Assembly: GCF_041245805.1 (NCBI RefSeq)
Contig: NZ_CP162490.1
Coordinates: forward strand, 2,395,001 to 2,459,000
Source: Xanthomonas sp. DAR 34887
GTDB taxonomy: Bacteria; Pseudomonadota; Gammaproteobacteria; Xanthomonadales; Xanthomonadaceae
Length of the DNA stretch: 64,000 nucleotides
Direction of reading: 5' to 3'
The notes beneath the pieces were generated by a model. The model searched no databases. It was not told where the DNA came from and saw only the letters and a list, made by a program, of their open reading frames with translations. Positions 16,296 through 24,696 of this stretch are shown one piece after another (positions within the stretch are counted from its first letter, which is position 1; every line of letters begins with the position of its first letter). The translations under genes were made by a program, and so were the position numbers.

Positions 16296-16589
16296 GCAAA
16301 CCCGCAAGTGCAGCATCCTTCCTTCGATCGCCTACGGATTGGCCACGAGCAGCGCCCACGCGTGATCGCTATCGGTCTGATGCAGCGCGGTCGCCTGGTG
16401 AGTCAGGAAGGACTGGTAGCCGTCGGCGCCGTTCGGTGCATGGACTTCGTCTTGCCGCTACCACTGCACGACGTGCACGCACCGCATGTATCGGTAGGAA
16501 CTGCCGCGGCGGCGCGACGTGCTGCTGTTCGACAGGACTCGCCCGGGTCACGCGCCTGACCGGAGCGGTGACCACCGACCGTTGACGAC
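16296..16589. other. gap with a possible decayed minus-strand gene end
   Basis: No intact gene is visible. On the minus strand a run of about 40 codons upstream of a TAG (about 16335-16455) reads plausibly as protein (GADGYQSFLTHQATALHQTD then HAWALLVANP). It is closed by a stop at its upstream end and has no start. It may be the last piece of a lost gene, or chance. Nothing else is recognisable here. Confidence 0.3.
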
Positions 16590-17336
16590 TTACTTGAAGC
16601 CGCCGCCGGCCTTGATCTGCTCGCCGGTCACCCAACGGGCCTCGTCCGAGGCCAGGAACACCGCGACCGCAGCGATATCGTCCGGCGCGGCGATGCGGCC
16701 TAGCGGCGTGCGCGCCACCAGTTGGGTCTGGAAGTCCGAACCGACGAAGCCCGCGGCCTGCGCGCCTTCGGTATCGACCATGCCGGGGTTGATGCTGTTG
16801 ACGCGGATGCCGCGCGGGCCCAGCTCGGCCGACAGCACGCCGGTGACCGCGTCCAGCGCGCCCTTGGTGGCCGAGTAGACCGCCATGCCCGGCGGGGTCA
16901 GCACGCTCACCAGCGAGCCGATATTGATCACGCTGGCGCCAGTCCCCAGGTGTTTGGAGGCGGCCTGGGTAACCTGCAGCGGGCCCAGCACGTTGATGTC
17001 CATCTGCCGGTGGAAGTGCGCCGGCGTTATGTCCTCCAGCGGCGCGACCTCATAGACGCCGGAGTTGTTGACCACGATGTCGAGCCGTCCGAAACGTTCC
17101 AGCGTCGCGGCGATCAGCGCCTGCGCCTGTTCGGCCTGGGCCACGTCGGCCTGGACGGCCAGGGCTTGACCGCCGGCCTTCACGATGCGCTCCACCACCG
17201 CGTCGGCACCGCTGCGGCTGGAGGCGTAGTTCACCACCACGGCGGCGCCTTCGGCCGCCAGGGCCAGTGCGATCGCCGTGCCGATCCCCTTGGATGCGCC
17301 GGTGACCACGGCGACTTTACCTGCGAGCTTGCTCAT
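16590..17336 (-). CDS. SDR family oxidoreductase
   Basis: Classical short-chain dehydrogenase/reductase of the 3-oxoacyl-ACP reductase/glucose dehydrogenase type, NAD(P)-dependent. The 248-aa protein has TGASKGIG (12-19, dinucleotide binding), NNSGVYE (NNAG variant), the catalytic Ser in INIGSLVS and YSATKGA (YxxxK), then the typical ending ARWVTGEQIKAGGGFK. The ATG at 17336 is used because SDR homology starts there; in-frame codons upstream have no homology. It is an isolated gene with an AGGA site about 10 nt upstream. The substrate cannot be predicted. Confidence 0.9.
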   Translation of the reverse strand: MSKLAGKVAVVTGASKGIGTAIALALAAEGAAVVVNYASSRSGADAVVERIVKAGGQALAVQADVAQAEQAQALIAATLERFGRLDIVVNNSGVYEVAPLEDITPAHFHRQMDINVLGPLQVTQAASKHLGTGASVINIGSLVSVLTPPGMAVYSATKGALDAVTGVLSAELGPRGIRVNSINPGMVDTEGAQAAGFVGSDFQTQLVARTPLGRIAAPDDIAAVAVFLASDEARWVTGEQIKAGGGFK

Positions 17337-17448
17337 CTTGATGCGTCCTGAAAGAGAGGGAAGAACGCGCCCTGGCCCAATGCCGGTGGCGTGTGCAGCA
17401 AACAATGGGGCGCATGGGGCGGCCAAATAAGCCGGTCATCCAGGGAGA

Positions 17449-17844
17449 GTGCATCCCGTTTGCGGGACAAGCCCGAAGGCAATCGAGACCGCCGCACGTC
17501 TGGGCTTGCAGGGCTATCTGTCGATTAACTTCCTGCCCAACGCCGTGTACGAGCCGGTCACCTGCATGGAGCTGACCCTGCAGGCCGCGCAGCGCTACAG
17601 CTTCCCCAGCGAACGCCCGGCCTTCGAAACCGCCGAGTCAGAGCAGGTGCGCGATGAAACGCACCTGACCCGCATCTTCCAGGGCTGTCGCGAGCGCGGC
17701 TTCCTCATCGCTGTGGACGATGTCGGCGCTGGCTATGCCTGCCTGAAACTGCCGGCCGATTTCCAGCCCGACCTGATCGCGCCCTGGCGCGCGCGCGTTG
17801 GCATCCTGATGGAACGCAGCATGTCGCCTTTTTTGCCGCGATAG
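17449..17844 (+). pseudogene. EAL-domain (c-di-GMP phosphodiesterase) remnant
   Basis: The reading frame carries an internal part of an EAL domain: QGYLSINFLPNAVYEP, the HLTRIFQGCRERGFLIAVDD stretch and DVGAGYACLKLPADFQPDLI, matching the family DDFGAGYAGL...PDLIK region. The N-terminal third with the EAL/ELL signature is missing. After QPDLI the sequence turns to unrelated residues (APWRARVGILMERS) and stops early. No ribosome-binding site or good start is present. I read it as a truncated, non-functional relic of a c-di-GMP phosphodiesterase gene, about 100 bp upstream of gcd. Confidence 0.7.
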
Positions 17845-17945
17845 AACGCGCAGCGTTCACTTCCCGCTTGGGATAACGGTCCGCGGCGCGACGCGCTCAT
17901 GCCGCTGCGGATGTTCCGCGCGGTGCTTCCTGCGAGGAATTTTTC

Positions 17946-20417
17946 ATGAACGATCTTGATCAAACACAACGCCGCGGCGGTTGGCCGCTGCGGCTGCTGG
18001 GCGGCGCATGCGCGCTGATCGGCTTGGTGCTGGCGGCGGGCGGCGCGTGGCTGCTGGCGCTGGGCGGTTCCTGGTATTACCTGTTCGGCGGCTTGGGCCT
18101 GCTGCTGTCGGGCGTGCTGCTGGCGCGCGGTAGGCGCAGCGGTGCGTGGTGGTTCGCCGCGACCTTCGCGCTGTCGCTGCTGTGGGCGGCGTGGGAATCC
18201 GGCGCCGATTACTGGCGCTGGGTGCCGCGCATGGGCCTGATGGTGTTCCTGGGCCTGCTGCTGGCACTGCTGTTGCCGCGGCTGGACCGTCCGGTGTCGC
18301 GCGGCCTCTCGCGTGGCCTGGCCGGTGCACTGGCGCTGGTCTTCGTGGTTGCCTTCGCGCTGGCCTTCGTGCCGTACGGCGTCACCGAGGCCGACGGCAT
18401 GCTCGCACACGCCGCCGGCATGGCGGCGGCGGTGACCGTGCCGCGTGCCGGGGCGCAGCCGGCCGAGGCGCCGGCCGAAGCGGACTGGGCCGCCTACGGG
18501 CACGACAATGCCGGCAGCCGCTACACGCCGCTGCGGCAGATCACCCCCGACAACGTGGCGCAGTTGCGGACCGCGTGGACCTTCCGCACCGGCGACCTGC
18601 CGGCCAAGCGCTGGGGCGCGGAGACCACGCCGCTGAAGATCGGCGACAGCCTGTACCTGTGTACCGCGCGCAACCAGCTGATCGCACTGGATGCCGCTAC
18701 CGGCAAGCAGCGCTGGCGCTACGATCCCAAGGTGGCGGACAAATCCATTCCCTACACCGCGGCCTGTCGCGGCGTCAGCTACTACCAGGTTCCTGACGCG
18801 GCGAATGCAGCGCCTGCGCCGGGCGGCGGCGGGGCGCCGGCCGCGCTGGCAGAAGGGCAGCGCGCCTGCCGCAGCCGCATCATCGAGGGCACCCTGGACG
18901 GCCGCCTGATCGCGGTCGACGCCGCCAGCGGCAAGCCCTGCGAGGACTTCGGCACGCATGGTCAGGTCGACATCACCGTCGGCATGGGCGACACGCCGCC
19001 GGGCTATGTCTCGATCAATTCGCCGCCGACCATCGTGCGCGGCGTGCTGGTCACCGGCCATCAGGTGCTGGACGGGCAGCAGCGCTACGAGCCGTCGGGC
19101 GTGATCCAGGGCTTCGATGCGGTGACCGGCCAGCTGCGTTGGGCCTGGGACATGACCCATCCGGACTGGAACGGCGCACCGCCGCCGGGGCAGAGCTGGA
19201 CCCGCGGCACGCCGAACATGTGGACCTCGGCGGCGGGCGACGAGCAGCTCGGTTACGTCTACCTGCCGATGGGCAACTCCAGCGCCGATTACTGGAGCAG
19301 TTCGCGCACCGCGGCCGAGGACCGCTACGCGACCTCGCTGGTGGCGCTGGACGTGACCACCGGCAAGCCGGTGTGGAACTTCCAGACCACGCATATCGAC
19401 GTGTGGGACTACGACCTGGGGTCGCAGCCGACGCTGGTGGATTTCCCGCATGACGGCGGCAAGGTGCCGGCGGTGATCCTGCCGAGCAAGCAGGGCGAGA
19501 TCTACGTGCTGGACCGGCGCAGCGGCAAGCCCTTGGTCGGCGTGGAGGAACGTGCGGTACCCGGCGGCGGGGTGGAGCCGCAGCGTCGCGCCAAGACCCA
19601 GCCGTTCTCGCTCTACCACTCGCTGCGCAAGCCGGATCTGACCGAGCGCGACATGTGGGGCATCACCCCGATCGACCAACTGGTGTGCCGCATCCAGTTC
19701 CGCAGCGCCAGCTACAAGGGCATCTACACGCCGCCGGAGGTCGCTCGCCATTCGATCGAGTATCCCGGCTATAACGGCGGTTCGGATTGGGGCAGCGTTG
19801 CGGTGGATCCGCAGCGCGGCGTGATCGTCGCCAACTACAACGACATGCCTAACTACAACCGGCTGGTTCCGCGGGCCAAGGCCGACAAGCTGGGCTGGGC
19901 GCCGCGCGACCAGGTCCGTGGCGATGCCGGCGGCGCCGAAGGCGCGGGCGATCCGCAGGCCGGCACGCCGTACGCGATCAACGTCAACGCCGGCTGGCGG
20001 CTGCCGTTCACCGGCCTGCTGTGCAAGCAGCCGCCCTACGGCGGCATCCGCGCGATCGATCTGGCCAGCGGCAAGACCCTGTGGGATCGCCCGTTCGGCA
20101 GCGCCCGTGGCAATGGCCCGTTCGGCATCCACTCCGGCCTGCCGATCGAGATCGGCACGCCCAACAACGGCGGCGCGGTGGTTACCGCCAGCGGCCTGAT
20201 CTTCATCGCCGCGGCCACCGACGACATGATCCGCGCCATCGCGCTGTCCACCGGCAAGACCGTCTGGCAGGCCAAGCTGCCGGCCGGCGGCCAGGCCACG
20301 CCGATGCTCTACGCGGTCGGCGGCCGCGAATACCTGGTGATCGTGGCCGCCGGCCATCACTTCATGGAGACCAAGAAGGGTGACTACGTGATCGCCTATG
20401 CGCTGCCGGCGTCATAG
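17946..20417 (+). CDS. gcd: membrane-bound PQQ-dependent glucose (or quinate/shikimate) dehydrogenase
   Basis: Quinoprotein that oxidises its substrate in the periplasm and passes electrons to ubiquinone. The first about 145 residues form about five transmembrane helices. The periplasmic eight-bladed propeller then starts at WAAYGHDNAGSRYTPLRQIT and shows tryptophan-docking repeats such as LIALDAATGKQRWRY, VALDVTTGKPVWNFQ, IRAIDLASGKTLW and IRAIALSTGKTVWQAKLPAG. At 823 aa it fits the mGDH/quinate/shikimate family. Motifs alone do not settle the substrate; glucose is most likely and quinate possible. The ATG has an AGGAATTTTTC site. An EAL relic lies upstream. Confidence 0.88.
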   Translation: MNDLDQTQRRGGWPLRLLGGACALIGLVLAAGGAWLLALGGSWYYLFGGLGLLLSGVLLARGRRSGAWWFAATFALSLLWAAWESGADYWRWVPRMGLMVFLGLLLALLLPRLDRPVSRGLSRGLAGALALVFVVAFALAFVPYGVTEADGMLAHAAGMAAAVTVPRAGAQPAEAPAEADWAAYGHDNAGSRYTPLRQITPDNVAQLRTAWTFRTGDLPAKRWGAETTPLKIGDSLYLCTARNQLIALDAATGKQRWRYDPKVADKSIPYTAACRGVSYYQVPDAANAAPAPGGGGAPAALAEGQRACRSRIIEGTLDGRLIAVDAASGKPCEDFGTHGQVDITVGMGDTPPGYVSINSPPTIVRGVLVTGHQVLDGQQRYEPSGVIQGFDAVTGQLRWAWDMTHPDWNGAPPPGQSWTRGTPNMWTSAAGDEQLGYVYLPMGNSSADYWSSSRTAAEDRYATSLVALDVTTGKPVWNFQTTHIDVWDYDLGSQPTLVDFPHDGGKVPAVILPSKQGEIYVLDRRSGKPLVGVEERAVPGGGVEPQRRAKTQPFSLYHSLRKPDLTERDMWGITPIDQLVCRIQFRSASYKGIYTPPEVARHSIEYPGYNGGSDWGSVAVDPQRGVIVANYNDMPNYNRLVPRAKADKLGWAPRDQVRGDAGGAEGAGDPQAGTPYAINVNAGWRLPFTGLLCKQPPYGGIRAIDLASGKTLWDRPFGSARGNGPFGIHSGLPIEIGTPNNGGAVVTASGLIFIAAATDDMIRAIALSTGKTVWQAKLPAGGQATPMLYAVGGREYLVIVAAGHHFMETKKGDYVIAYALPAS

Positions 20418-20624
20418 GCTTCGCCAAGGCAGCGCGGGCGTGCGGGGTTCGTCCCGCCGTCGCCTGGTGTGCGGCGCGCGGCGTGCCATGTGCGGCGGAT
20501 GCATTGCCGTACCTGGCGTGTCGCATGCGGGTGCGGCAAAACCGAGGGACGGTGAAGCCGCACGCGATGGCATTGCGGGCGGGTTTCCATGGATGTCTTG
20601 GCATCACGGCCACTTCGTCTTTCT

Positions 20625-20690
20625 GTCGCGGCTGAAGCCGCTCCTACAACAGGCGCACCGCGCTTCTGTAGGAGCGGCTTCAGCCGCGAC
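20625..20690. repeat. REP-type inverted pair in the gcd/TPR gap
   Basis: Two copies of a 23-bp palindromic element face each other. GTCGCGGCTGAAGCCGCTCC (start of copy 1, 20625-20647) is the reverse complement of copy 2 (20668-20690, starting GTAGGAGCGGCTTCAG), separated by 20 bp. Together they can form a long cruciform or RNA hairpin between convergent genes. Such REP-like elements are multicopy in Xanthomonas and Pseudomonas and are thought to be mobilised by RAYT transposases; none is encoded here. The remainder of the 437-bp gap (20418-20854) shows no gene. Confidence 0.9.
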
Positions 20691-20854
20691 AGGAAAAACG
20701 CCACGCCATCGACACGCGCTACGCGTAGCTTGCGGACTGAAGTTGTTCGAGTGCCCTCCAGCCGACAGGCATTACCGCTAGCGCCGGTCGCGGCCGAAAT
20801 TGCGCCTACCTATGTGTCTGCGCGCGAACCGCGACGGCTCGTGCCGGCGCCGCG

Positions 20855-21709
20855 CTACTCCAACTGCTCGCGCGCGAACGCCGCGTCCAGCGCTTCCATC
20901 GCGTCGCGCGGCTTGAGCTTGGCCGCCTTTTCGAATGCGCCGGCGGCGGCGTCCTCGCGCTTGTCGCCGTGCAGCAGCAACAGCACGTTGGCGTATTCGA
21001 CATGCGCGATCGGCGCATCCGGGGTCAGCTTCAGCGCTTGCTGGATATGCTGCTCGGCGGTCGCGGCCTTGGCCCCGTAGGTGAGGCCGCCGATCATCGC
21101 GCCGACCTTGCCGATGATCTCGGCGTGGTACAGCGCCAGCGCCATGTGCGCCTCGGCGTGCTTGGGTTCCAGTTCCAGCGCGGCCTCCAGCGATTGCCGC
21201 ACCTTGCCGGCGATGCCTTGCTTGAGCGCCTTGACGATGCTCAGCCCCTGGCTGTAACGGCCCAGCGCGAACGCGTGGCGATAGTGGCTGTTGGCCTCGT
21301 CCGGCAGCGCGGCGATCGCCGCTTCGGCCAGCGTCGCGGCCTGCTGCAGGCGCTGCAGTTTTTCCTTGTCGTCGTCGACCAGGTAGCTGGCGTGGATGCC
21401 CAGCGCCTTGACCGCGACCGAAGCGCCGAACACGCCCAAGGCCTGTCCAGCGGTGTAGGCCTGCTGGAATTGGCCCTGATGGAAGGCGCGCCAGGCCTCG
21501 ATCAGCGCCGCCGACAGCGTCTGCGCATCGTGGCCCTTGCCGGCCTTGCCGGCGGCGGCGAGCAGCGCCTGCGCGCGGGCCAGATCCGGGTACGGTTCGC
21601 GGTCGCCGGCGTGCAGCTTGGGCCAGGCTTTCTTCAGCGCCTCGCCCGGATAGGCGTAGGCGGTGGCGTCGTACGGAAACGGCGCCCATGCGGTCGGTTT
21701 TGCTGCCAT
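20855..21709 (-). CDS. tetratricopeptide-repeat protein
   Basis: A 284-aa, Ala-rich, all-helical protein. TPR-like pairs are visible: LIEAWRAFHQGQFQQAYTAG, a central Ala/Leu-rich run, RQSLEAALELEPKHAEAHMA and AEQHIQQALKLTPDAPIAHV. TPRs are scaffolds for protein interactions. No signal peptide is obvious, so it is probably cytoplasmic. The ATG at 21709 is chosen because GGGAGG sits 7 nt upstream. A Gly-containing stretch EIIGKVGAMIGGLTYG interrupts the helices. The partner is unknown; it is divergent from the phasin-like gene. Confidence 0.75.
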   Translation of the reverse strand: MAAKPTAWAPFPYDATAYAYPGEALKKAWPKLHAGDREPYPDLARAQALLAAAGKAGKGHDAQTLSAALIEAWRAFHQGQFQQAYTAGQALGVFGASVAVKALGIHASYLVDDDKEKLQRLQQAATLAEAAIAALPDEANSHYRHAFALGRYSQGLSIVKALKQGIAGKVRQSLEAALELEPKHAEAHMALALYHAEIIGKVGAMIGGLTYGAKAATAEQHIQQALKLTPDAPIAHVEYANVLLLLHGDKREDAAAGAFEKAAKLKPRDAMEALDAAFAREQLE

Positions 21710-21854
21710 GCCTGGCCTCCCTGAAGTTCGCGCCGAGCATGGCGCCGCGATCGCTGGCTGGCAAGCTGCACTGCGGATAGTGTGTTTGCTCAAGCCGCTG
21801 CCGCCAGCATGCGTCGCATCGGTGCCGCTGTCGGCACCTCAAAGGAGAGCTGCG

Positions 21855-22262
21855 ATGGCGACCAAGAAGCGTTCCACCTCCGTCCGCCGGTCCGAGGCCC
21901 TGGCGCCGCGGCATCTGTGGCTGGCCGGCCTGGGTCTGGTGTCGTTGACCCGCAAGCGTGCGCTGGCTGCGGCCGCCGATGCCGCCAGCGGCGCGAACAC
22001 CTTGAAAGCGCTGGTGGCGCAGCTGGCCGACGACGCCGAGAGCAGCGTGCGCGAAGGTGCCGCGGCGCTGCGCGGCCAGGTGCAACCGTTGAGCGCCGAA
22101 GTCGAGGCGCGGCTGCAGCCGGTGCTGGTCAAGCTCGGCCTGCAGCCCAAGCCGCGGGCCACGTCGCGCAAGCGGCCGGCGGCGACCAAGACCGCCAAGC
22201 GGGCGAGCAAGAAGACCGCTGCGCCGCGCCGCGCGGCGAAGCGCAGCGCACGCGCGCAGTAG
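21855..22262 (+). CDS. phasin-family-like basic protein
   Basis: A small 135-aa protein resembling the polyhydroxyalkanoate-granule-associated phasin-like family. The N-terminus has HLWLAGLGLVSLTRKRALAA, parallel to QQVWLAGVGAFGRAQAEGGK of the phasin at 38.5 kb. A coiled-coil-prone middle follows, then a Lys/Ala/Arg-rich tail (KRPAATKTAKRASKKTAAPR) of the histone-H1-like kind that may bind nucleic acid. The ATG at 21855 has AGGAGAG 4-10 nt upstream. It is divergent from the TPR gene. The role is inferred from the similarity to the other protein; the tail makes a DNA-binding role possible. Confidence 0.6.
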   Translation: MATKKRSTSVRRSEALAPRHLWLAGLGLVSLTRKRALAAAADAASGANTLKALVAQLADDAESSVREGAAALRGQVQPLSAEVEARLQPVLVKLGLQPKPRATSRKRPAATKTAKRASKKTAAPRRAAKRSARAQ

Positions 22263-22339
22263 CAGCGAACGGCACCGTTATCGGACGCGGGAGCGCTTCG
22301 GGTGCGGCGCCGTAGTGCGGGTGACGCGGCGTGGAGTCT

Positions 22340-22362
22340 GTCGCGGCTGAAGCCGCTCCTAC
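22340..22362. repeat. single REP-type element
   Basis: One 23-bp copy beginning GTCGCGGCTGAAGCCGCTCC, identical to those at 20.6, 29.9 and 54.4 kb, in the 181-bp gap between two convergent genes. No inverted partner is nearby. Confidence 0.85.
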
Positions 22363-22443
22363 AGGGGCTTGCGGCAGGCAGTAACAGGGCTGCCCGTTCG
22401 ATTCACCAATATGCCGATAGATGCTGGCGACAACGTCGGCGAG

Positions 22444-22836
22444 CTAGCGCGGCGTCCGCACCATGCGCTCGAGCAGATGTTCGACCACGCGCTCGGGCTC
22501 GGTGGTGCGGCCGACATGCGCCGAAGACATCTGGATGATGGAGCTGCGTCGCGCGGTCAGCCAGTGGAAGCGCGCGCGCGGCGGCAATTGTGCGATCGGG
22601 CCGGCATCGGCGTCGCCGCGGCAGATCGCCGGGATCGCATCCAGGTAGGGGCGCAGGCGTTCGATGTCCAGGGTCGGGTCCAGTGCGTGCAGCCGCGCCG
22701 GCTCCAGTTCGATCGCGGCATGCAGCAGCCTGGAGGTCGGGCACGACACGATCACCCCGACGTTGACGAATTCCTCGCGCTCCACCCGCGGCACCACGCG
22801 GATGATCGCGTAGTCATACGTGTGCAGCGTGGGCAC
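22444..22836 (-). CDS. DUF3037 domain protein
   Basis: A 130-aa protein starting MPTLHTYDYAIIRVVPRVER with EEFVNVGVIV, the N-terminal signature of DUF3037. The C-terminal half has SSIIQMSSAHVGRTTEPERV. The family has no established activity to my knowledge. Its first 23 bp overlap the 3' end of the HipA-like kinase gene upstream, so it is translated from the same mRNA and probably works with that kinase. Confidence 0.8.
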   Translation of the reverse strand: MPTLHTYDYAIIRVVPRVEREEFVNVGVIVSCPTSRLLHAAIELEPARLHALDPTLDIERLRPYLDAIPAICRGDADAGPIAQLPPRARFHWLTARRSSIIQMSSAHVGRTTEPERVVEHLLERMVRTPR

Positions 22837-23590
22837 GGAGCGCCTCCTCGACGAATGCGGCGCGCAGCGCCAGCCGCCGTTTCAGGTAGTCGGCATAGGC
22901 CTGGCGGTGCGCGTCCACGTGCGCGAAGCTGGCTTCGGCCTGCAGCCACGCGTCCGGGATCTGCGCCACGATGGCGTCGATGACCGCATCGGTCAGCCGC
23001 GGCGCCAGCGCCGCGTCGGCCTGGGCGATGGCGCTGGCGTAGGGCAGCAGCACATGGTCGCGGATGCGCGCGAACGGCGAGGCGCAGGCGCTGCCGGCGT
23101 GCTCCCAGTCGTGGTGGAAATACAGCGCCGCGCCGTGGTCGATCAGCATCAGCTTGCCGTGCCAGACCATCAGGTTGGTATTGCGCGCGGTGCGATCGAC
23201 GTTGGTGACGAAGGCGTCGAACCAGACGATCGCCGAGGCCAATGCCGGGTCCGGACGCAAGGCCGCCGGATCGTAGTTGATTGCCCCGGGCAGATAGTCC
23301 AGTGCCAGGTTCAGGCCCTCGCTGGCGCGGATCAGATCCTGGATTTCCGGATCCGGCTCGGTGCGCGCGAATTCGCGGTCGAGCAGCGCGAACACCAGTT
23401 CCGGCATCGGCAGGCCCAGCACGCGCGCCAGCTCGCCGCCCAACAGTTCGGCGATCAGCGCCTTGGGTCCTTGTCCGGCGCCGCGGAACTTCAGCACGTA
23501 CAGGCCGTCGTCGTCGGCCTCGACCACCGCGGGCAGCGAGCCGCCTTCGCGCAACGGGGTTACGTAGCGGGTGGCGACGACGGTTCTCAC
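22814..23590 (-). CDS. HipA-like kinase family protein
   Basis: A 258-aa protein with a HipA/PI3-4-kinase-like core. GLYVLKFRGAGQGPKALIAE supplies the ATP-contacting Lys, FDAFVTNVDRTARNTNLMVW the catalytic Asp and Asn, and KLMLIDHGAALYFH the metal-binding Asp. It is much shorter than E. coli HipA (440 aa) and has no HipB antitoxin gene beside it, so it should not be called a toxin on this evidence. The start is GTG at 23590, where homology begins. It overlaps the DUF3037 gene by 23 bp. Confidence 0.75.
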   Translation of the reverse strand: MRTVVATRYVTPLREGGSLPAVVEADDDGLYVLKFRGAGQGPKALIAELLGGELARVLGLPMPELVFALLDREFARTEPDPEIQDLIRASEGLNLALDYLPGAINYDPAALRPDPALASAIVWFDAFVTNVDRTARNTNLMVWHGKLMLIDHGAALYFHHDWEHAGSACASPFARIRDHVLLPYASAIAQADAALAPRLTDAVIDAIVAQIPDAWLQAEASFAHVDAHRQAYADYLKRRLALRAAFVEEALRAHAAHV

Positions 23591-23715
23591 GCGGATTCCG
23601 GGTGGCGAGGGCGGGGCGGCAAGCCTAGCCGATGCCGGCGGCGCTTGGCGAATCGATGCGCGCGGCGCAGCAGCCATTCTGCGTCGCCGCCGCCCGCCGA
23701 GAGCGGGTCCCGCGC

Positions 23716-24342
23716 TCAGTCCAGATAGGCCTGCATCAGCGTGGCCAGGTGGGTGCGCTCGGTCTCGCGCAGGAACGGGCTGATCAGCAGCATCACCTGC
23801 ACGATGCCCTGGCGGATCGCCAGTTGCTCGTCCTTCTCGCCGCGCGCGGCGGCGTAGTTGAGCCAGAACGTGGCCACCACCAGCACGTTGGTGGCGATGC
23901 CGCCCAGTTCCTGTGCGGTGGCGCGCATCGCTCCGGCCTGCGCCAGCCCCTGGAACACCGCCTGGGTGCTGTCGTCGGCACGGCGCAGGATGCGCGCGAA
24001 GCGCAGGCGCAGGCGCCGGCTGCGGCTGAGGATCTCGTTCAGATCGCGATACAGGAAGCGGTAGTCCCAGATGCACTCGAACACCAGGTGCAGTTGCAGC
24101 CAGATGTCCTCCAGCCCGGGCAGGCGCGCGCCCGGCAACTCCAGCGCCGCGTCCATGCGCTCCTCGTAGCGCGCGAACAGGTGCTCGATGATGTCGTCCT
24201 TGTTGCGGAAGTGGTAGTACAGATTGCCCGGGCTGATCTCCAGCTCGTCGGCGATATGGTTGGTGGTGACGTGTGGCTCGCCCTGCGCGTTGAACATCGC
24301 CAGGGCCGTGTCGAGAATGCGCCGGCGGGTGTCGCGCGCCAT
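23716..24342 (-). CDS. TetR/AcrR family transcriptional regulator
   Basis: A 208-aa repressor-type protein. The N-terminal helix-turn-helix is clear: RRRILDTALAMFNAQGEPHV, TTNHIADELEISPGNLYYHF, RNKDDIIEHLF. The helical C-terminal ligand domain is long and hydrophobic (IATNVLVVATFWLNYAAARG, IVQVMLLISPFL). Its ATG shares one base with the stop of the acyl-CoA-binding protein gene (TGATG), so the two are translationally coupled. A ligand related to acyl-CoA or fatty acids is a reasonable inference but not shown by motif. Confidence 0.85.
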   Translation of the reverse strand: MARDTRRRILDTALAMFNAQGEPHVTTNHIADELEISPGNLYYHFRNKDDIIEHLFARYEERMDAALELPGARLPGLEDIWLQLHLVFECIWDYRFLYRDLNEILSRSRRLRLRFARILRRADDSTQAVFQGLAQAGAMRATAQELGGIATNVLVVATFWLNYAAARGEKDEQLAIRQGIVQVMLLISPFLRETERTHLATLMQAYLD

Positions 24343-24599
24343 CAGGCCAGCAGCTTCTTCACCAGGTCCACGTACTTCTTCTGCGCCTCGGCCTGCGGCA
24401 TGCCCTTGAGCTTGGCCCAGGCCTCGTACTTGGCGGTGCCGACGAAGTCGAAGAAGCCCGGCTTGGCGCCGGCGACGTCGCCTTCCGCGCCCTGTTTGTA
24501 CAGCGCGTACAGGCGCAGCAGGGTGTCGTTGTCGGGACGCTCCTCGCGCTGCTTGATGTCCTTGGCCGCTTTTTCGAAGGCCGCCTTGATGTCTGCCAT
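24342..24599 (-). CDS. acyl-CoA-binding protein (ACBP)
   Basis: A small 85-aa four-helix acyl-CoA carrier. Family positions are present: LLRLYALYKQGAEGDV, KPGFFDFVGTAKYEAW and AKLKGMPQAEAQKKYVDLVK. ACBPs bind long-chain acyl-CoA in the cytosol and buffer or deliver it. The ATG at 24599 is chosen on homology; the upstream in-frame extension has none. GGGAG lies 8 nt before it. It is first in a two-gene unit with the TetR regulator. Confidence 0.92.
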   Translation of the reverse strand: MADIKAAFEKAAKDIKQREERPDNDTLLRLYALYKQGAEGDVAGAKPGFFDFVGTAKYEAWAKLKGMPQAEAQKKYVDLVKKLLA

Positions 24600-24696
24600 G
24601 TCGTTGCTCCCGCCCTGACCGGGACGCATCACAGCACGCGCGCACGGTCCGGTCAACGCGGGCGCCGGACTCGCCAGTCCGCCCGCTGGCGGAGCT

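Noticed and set aside
13126..16359. A 1077-codon minus-strand frame opposite gyrA
   Set aside because: Shadow of gyrA with no ribosome site and no recognisable domain.
16335..16455. A minus-strand coding remnant reading GADGYQSFLTHQATALHQTD
   Set aside because: Only about 40 codons without a start, and I could not match it to a family; kept only as a low-confidence note on the gap.
22814..23590. HipA-like gene as the toxin of a toxin-antitoxin system
   Set aside because: It is too short, has no HipB-type DNA-binding partner and is paired with DUF3037 instead.
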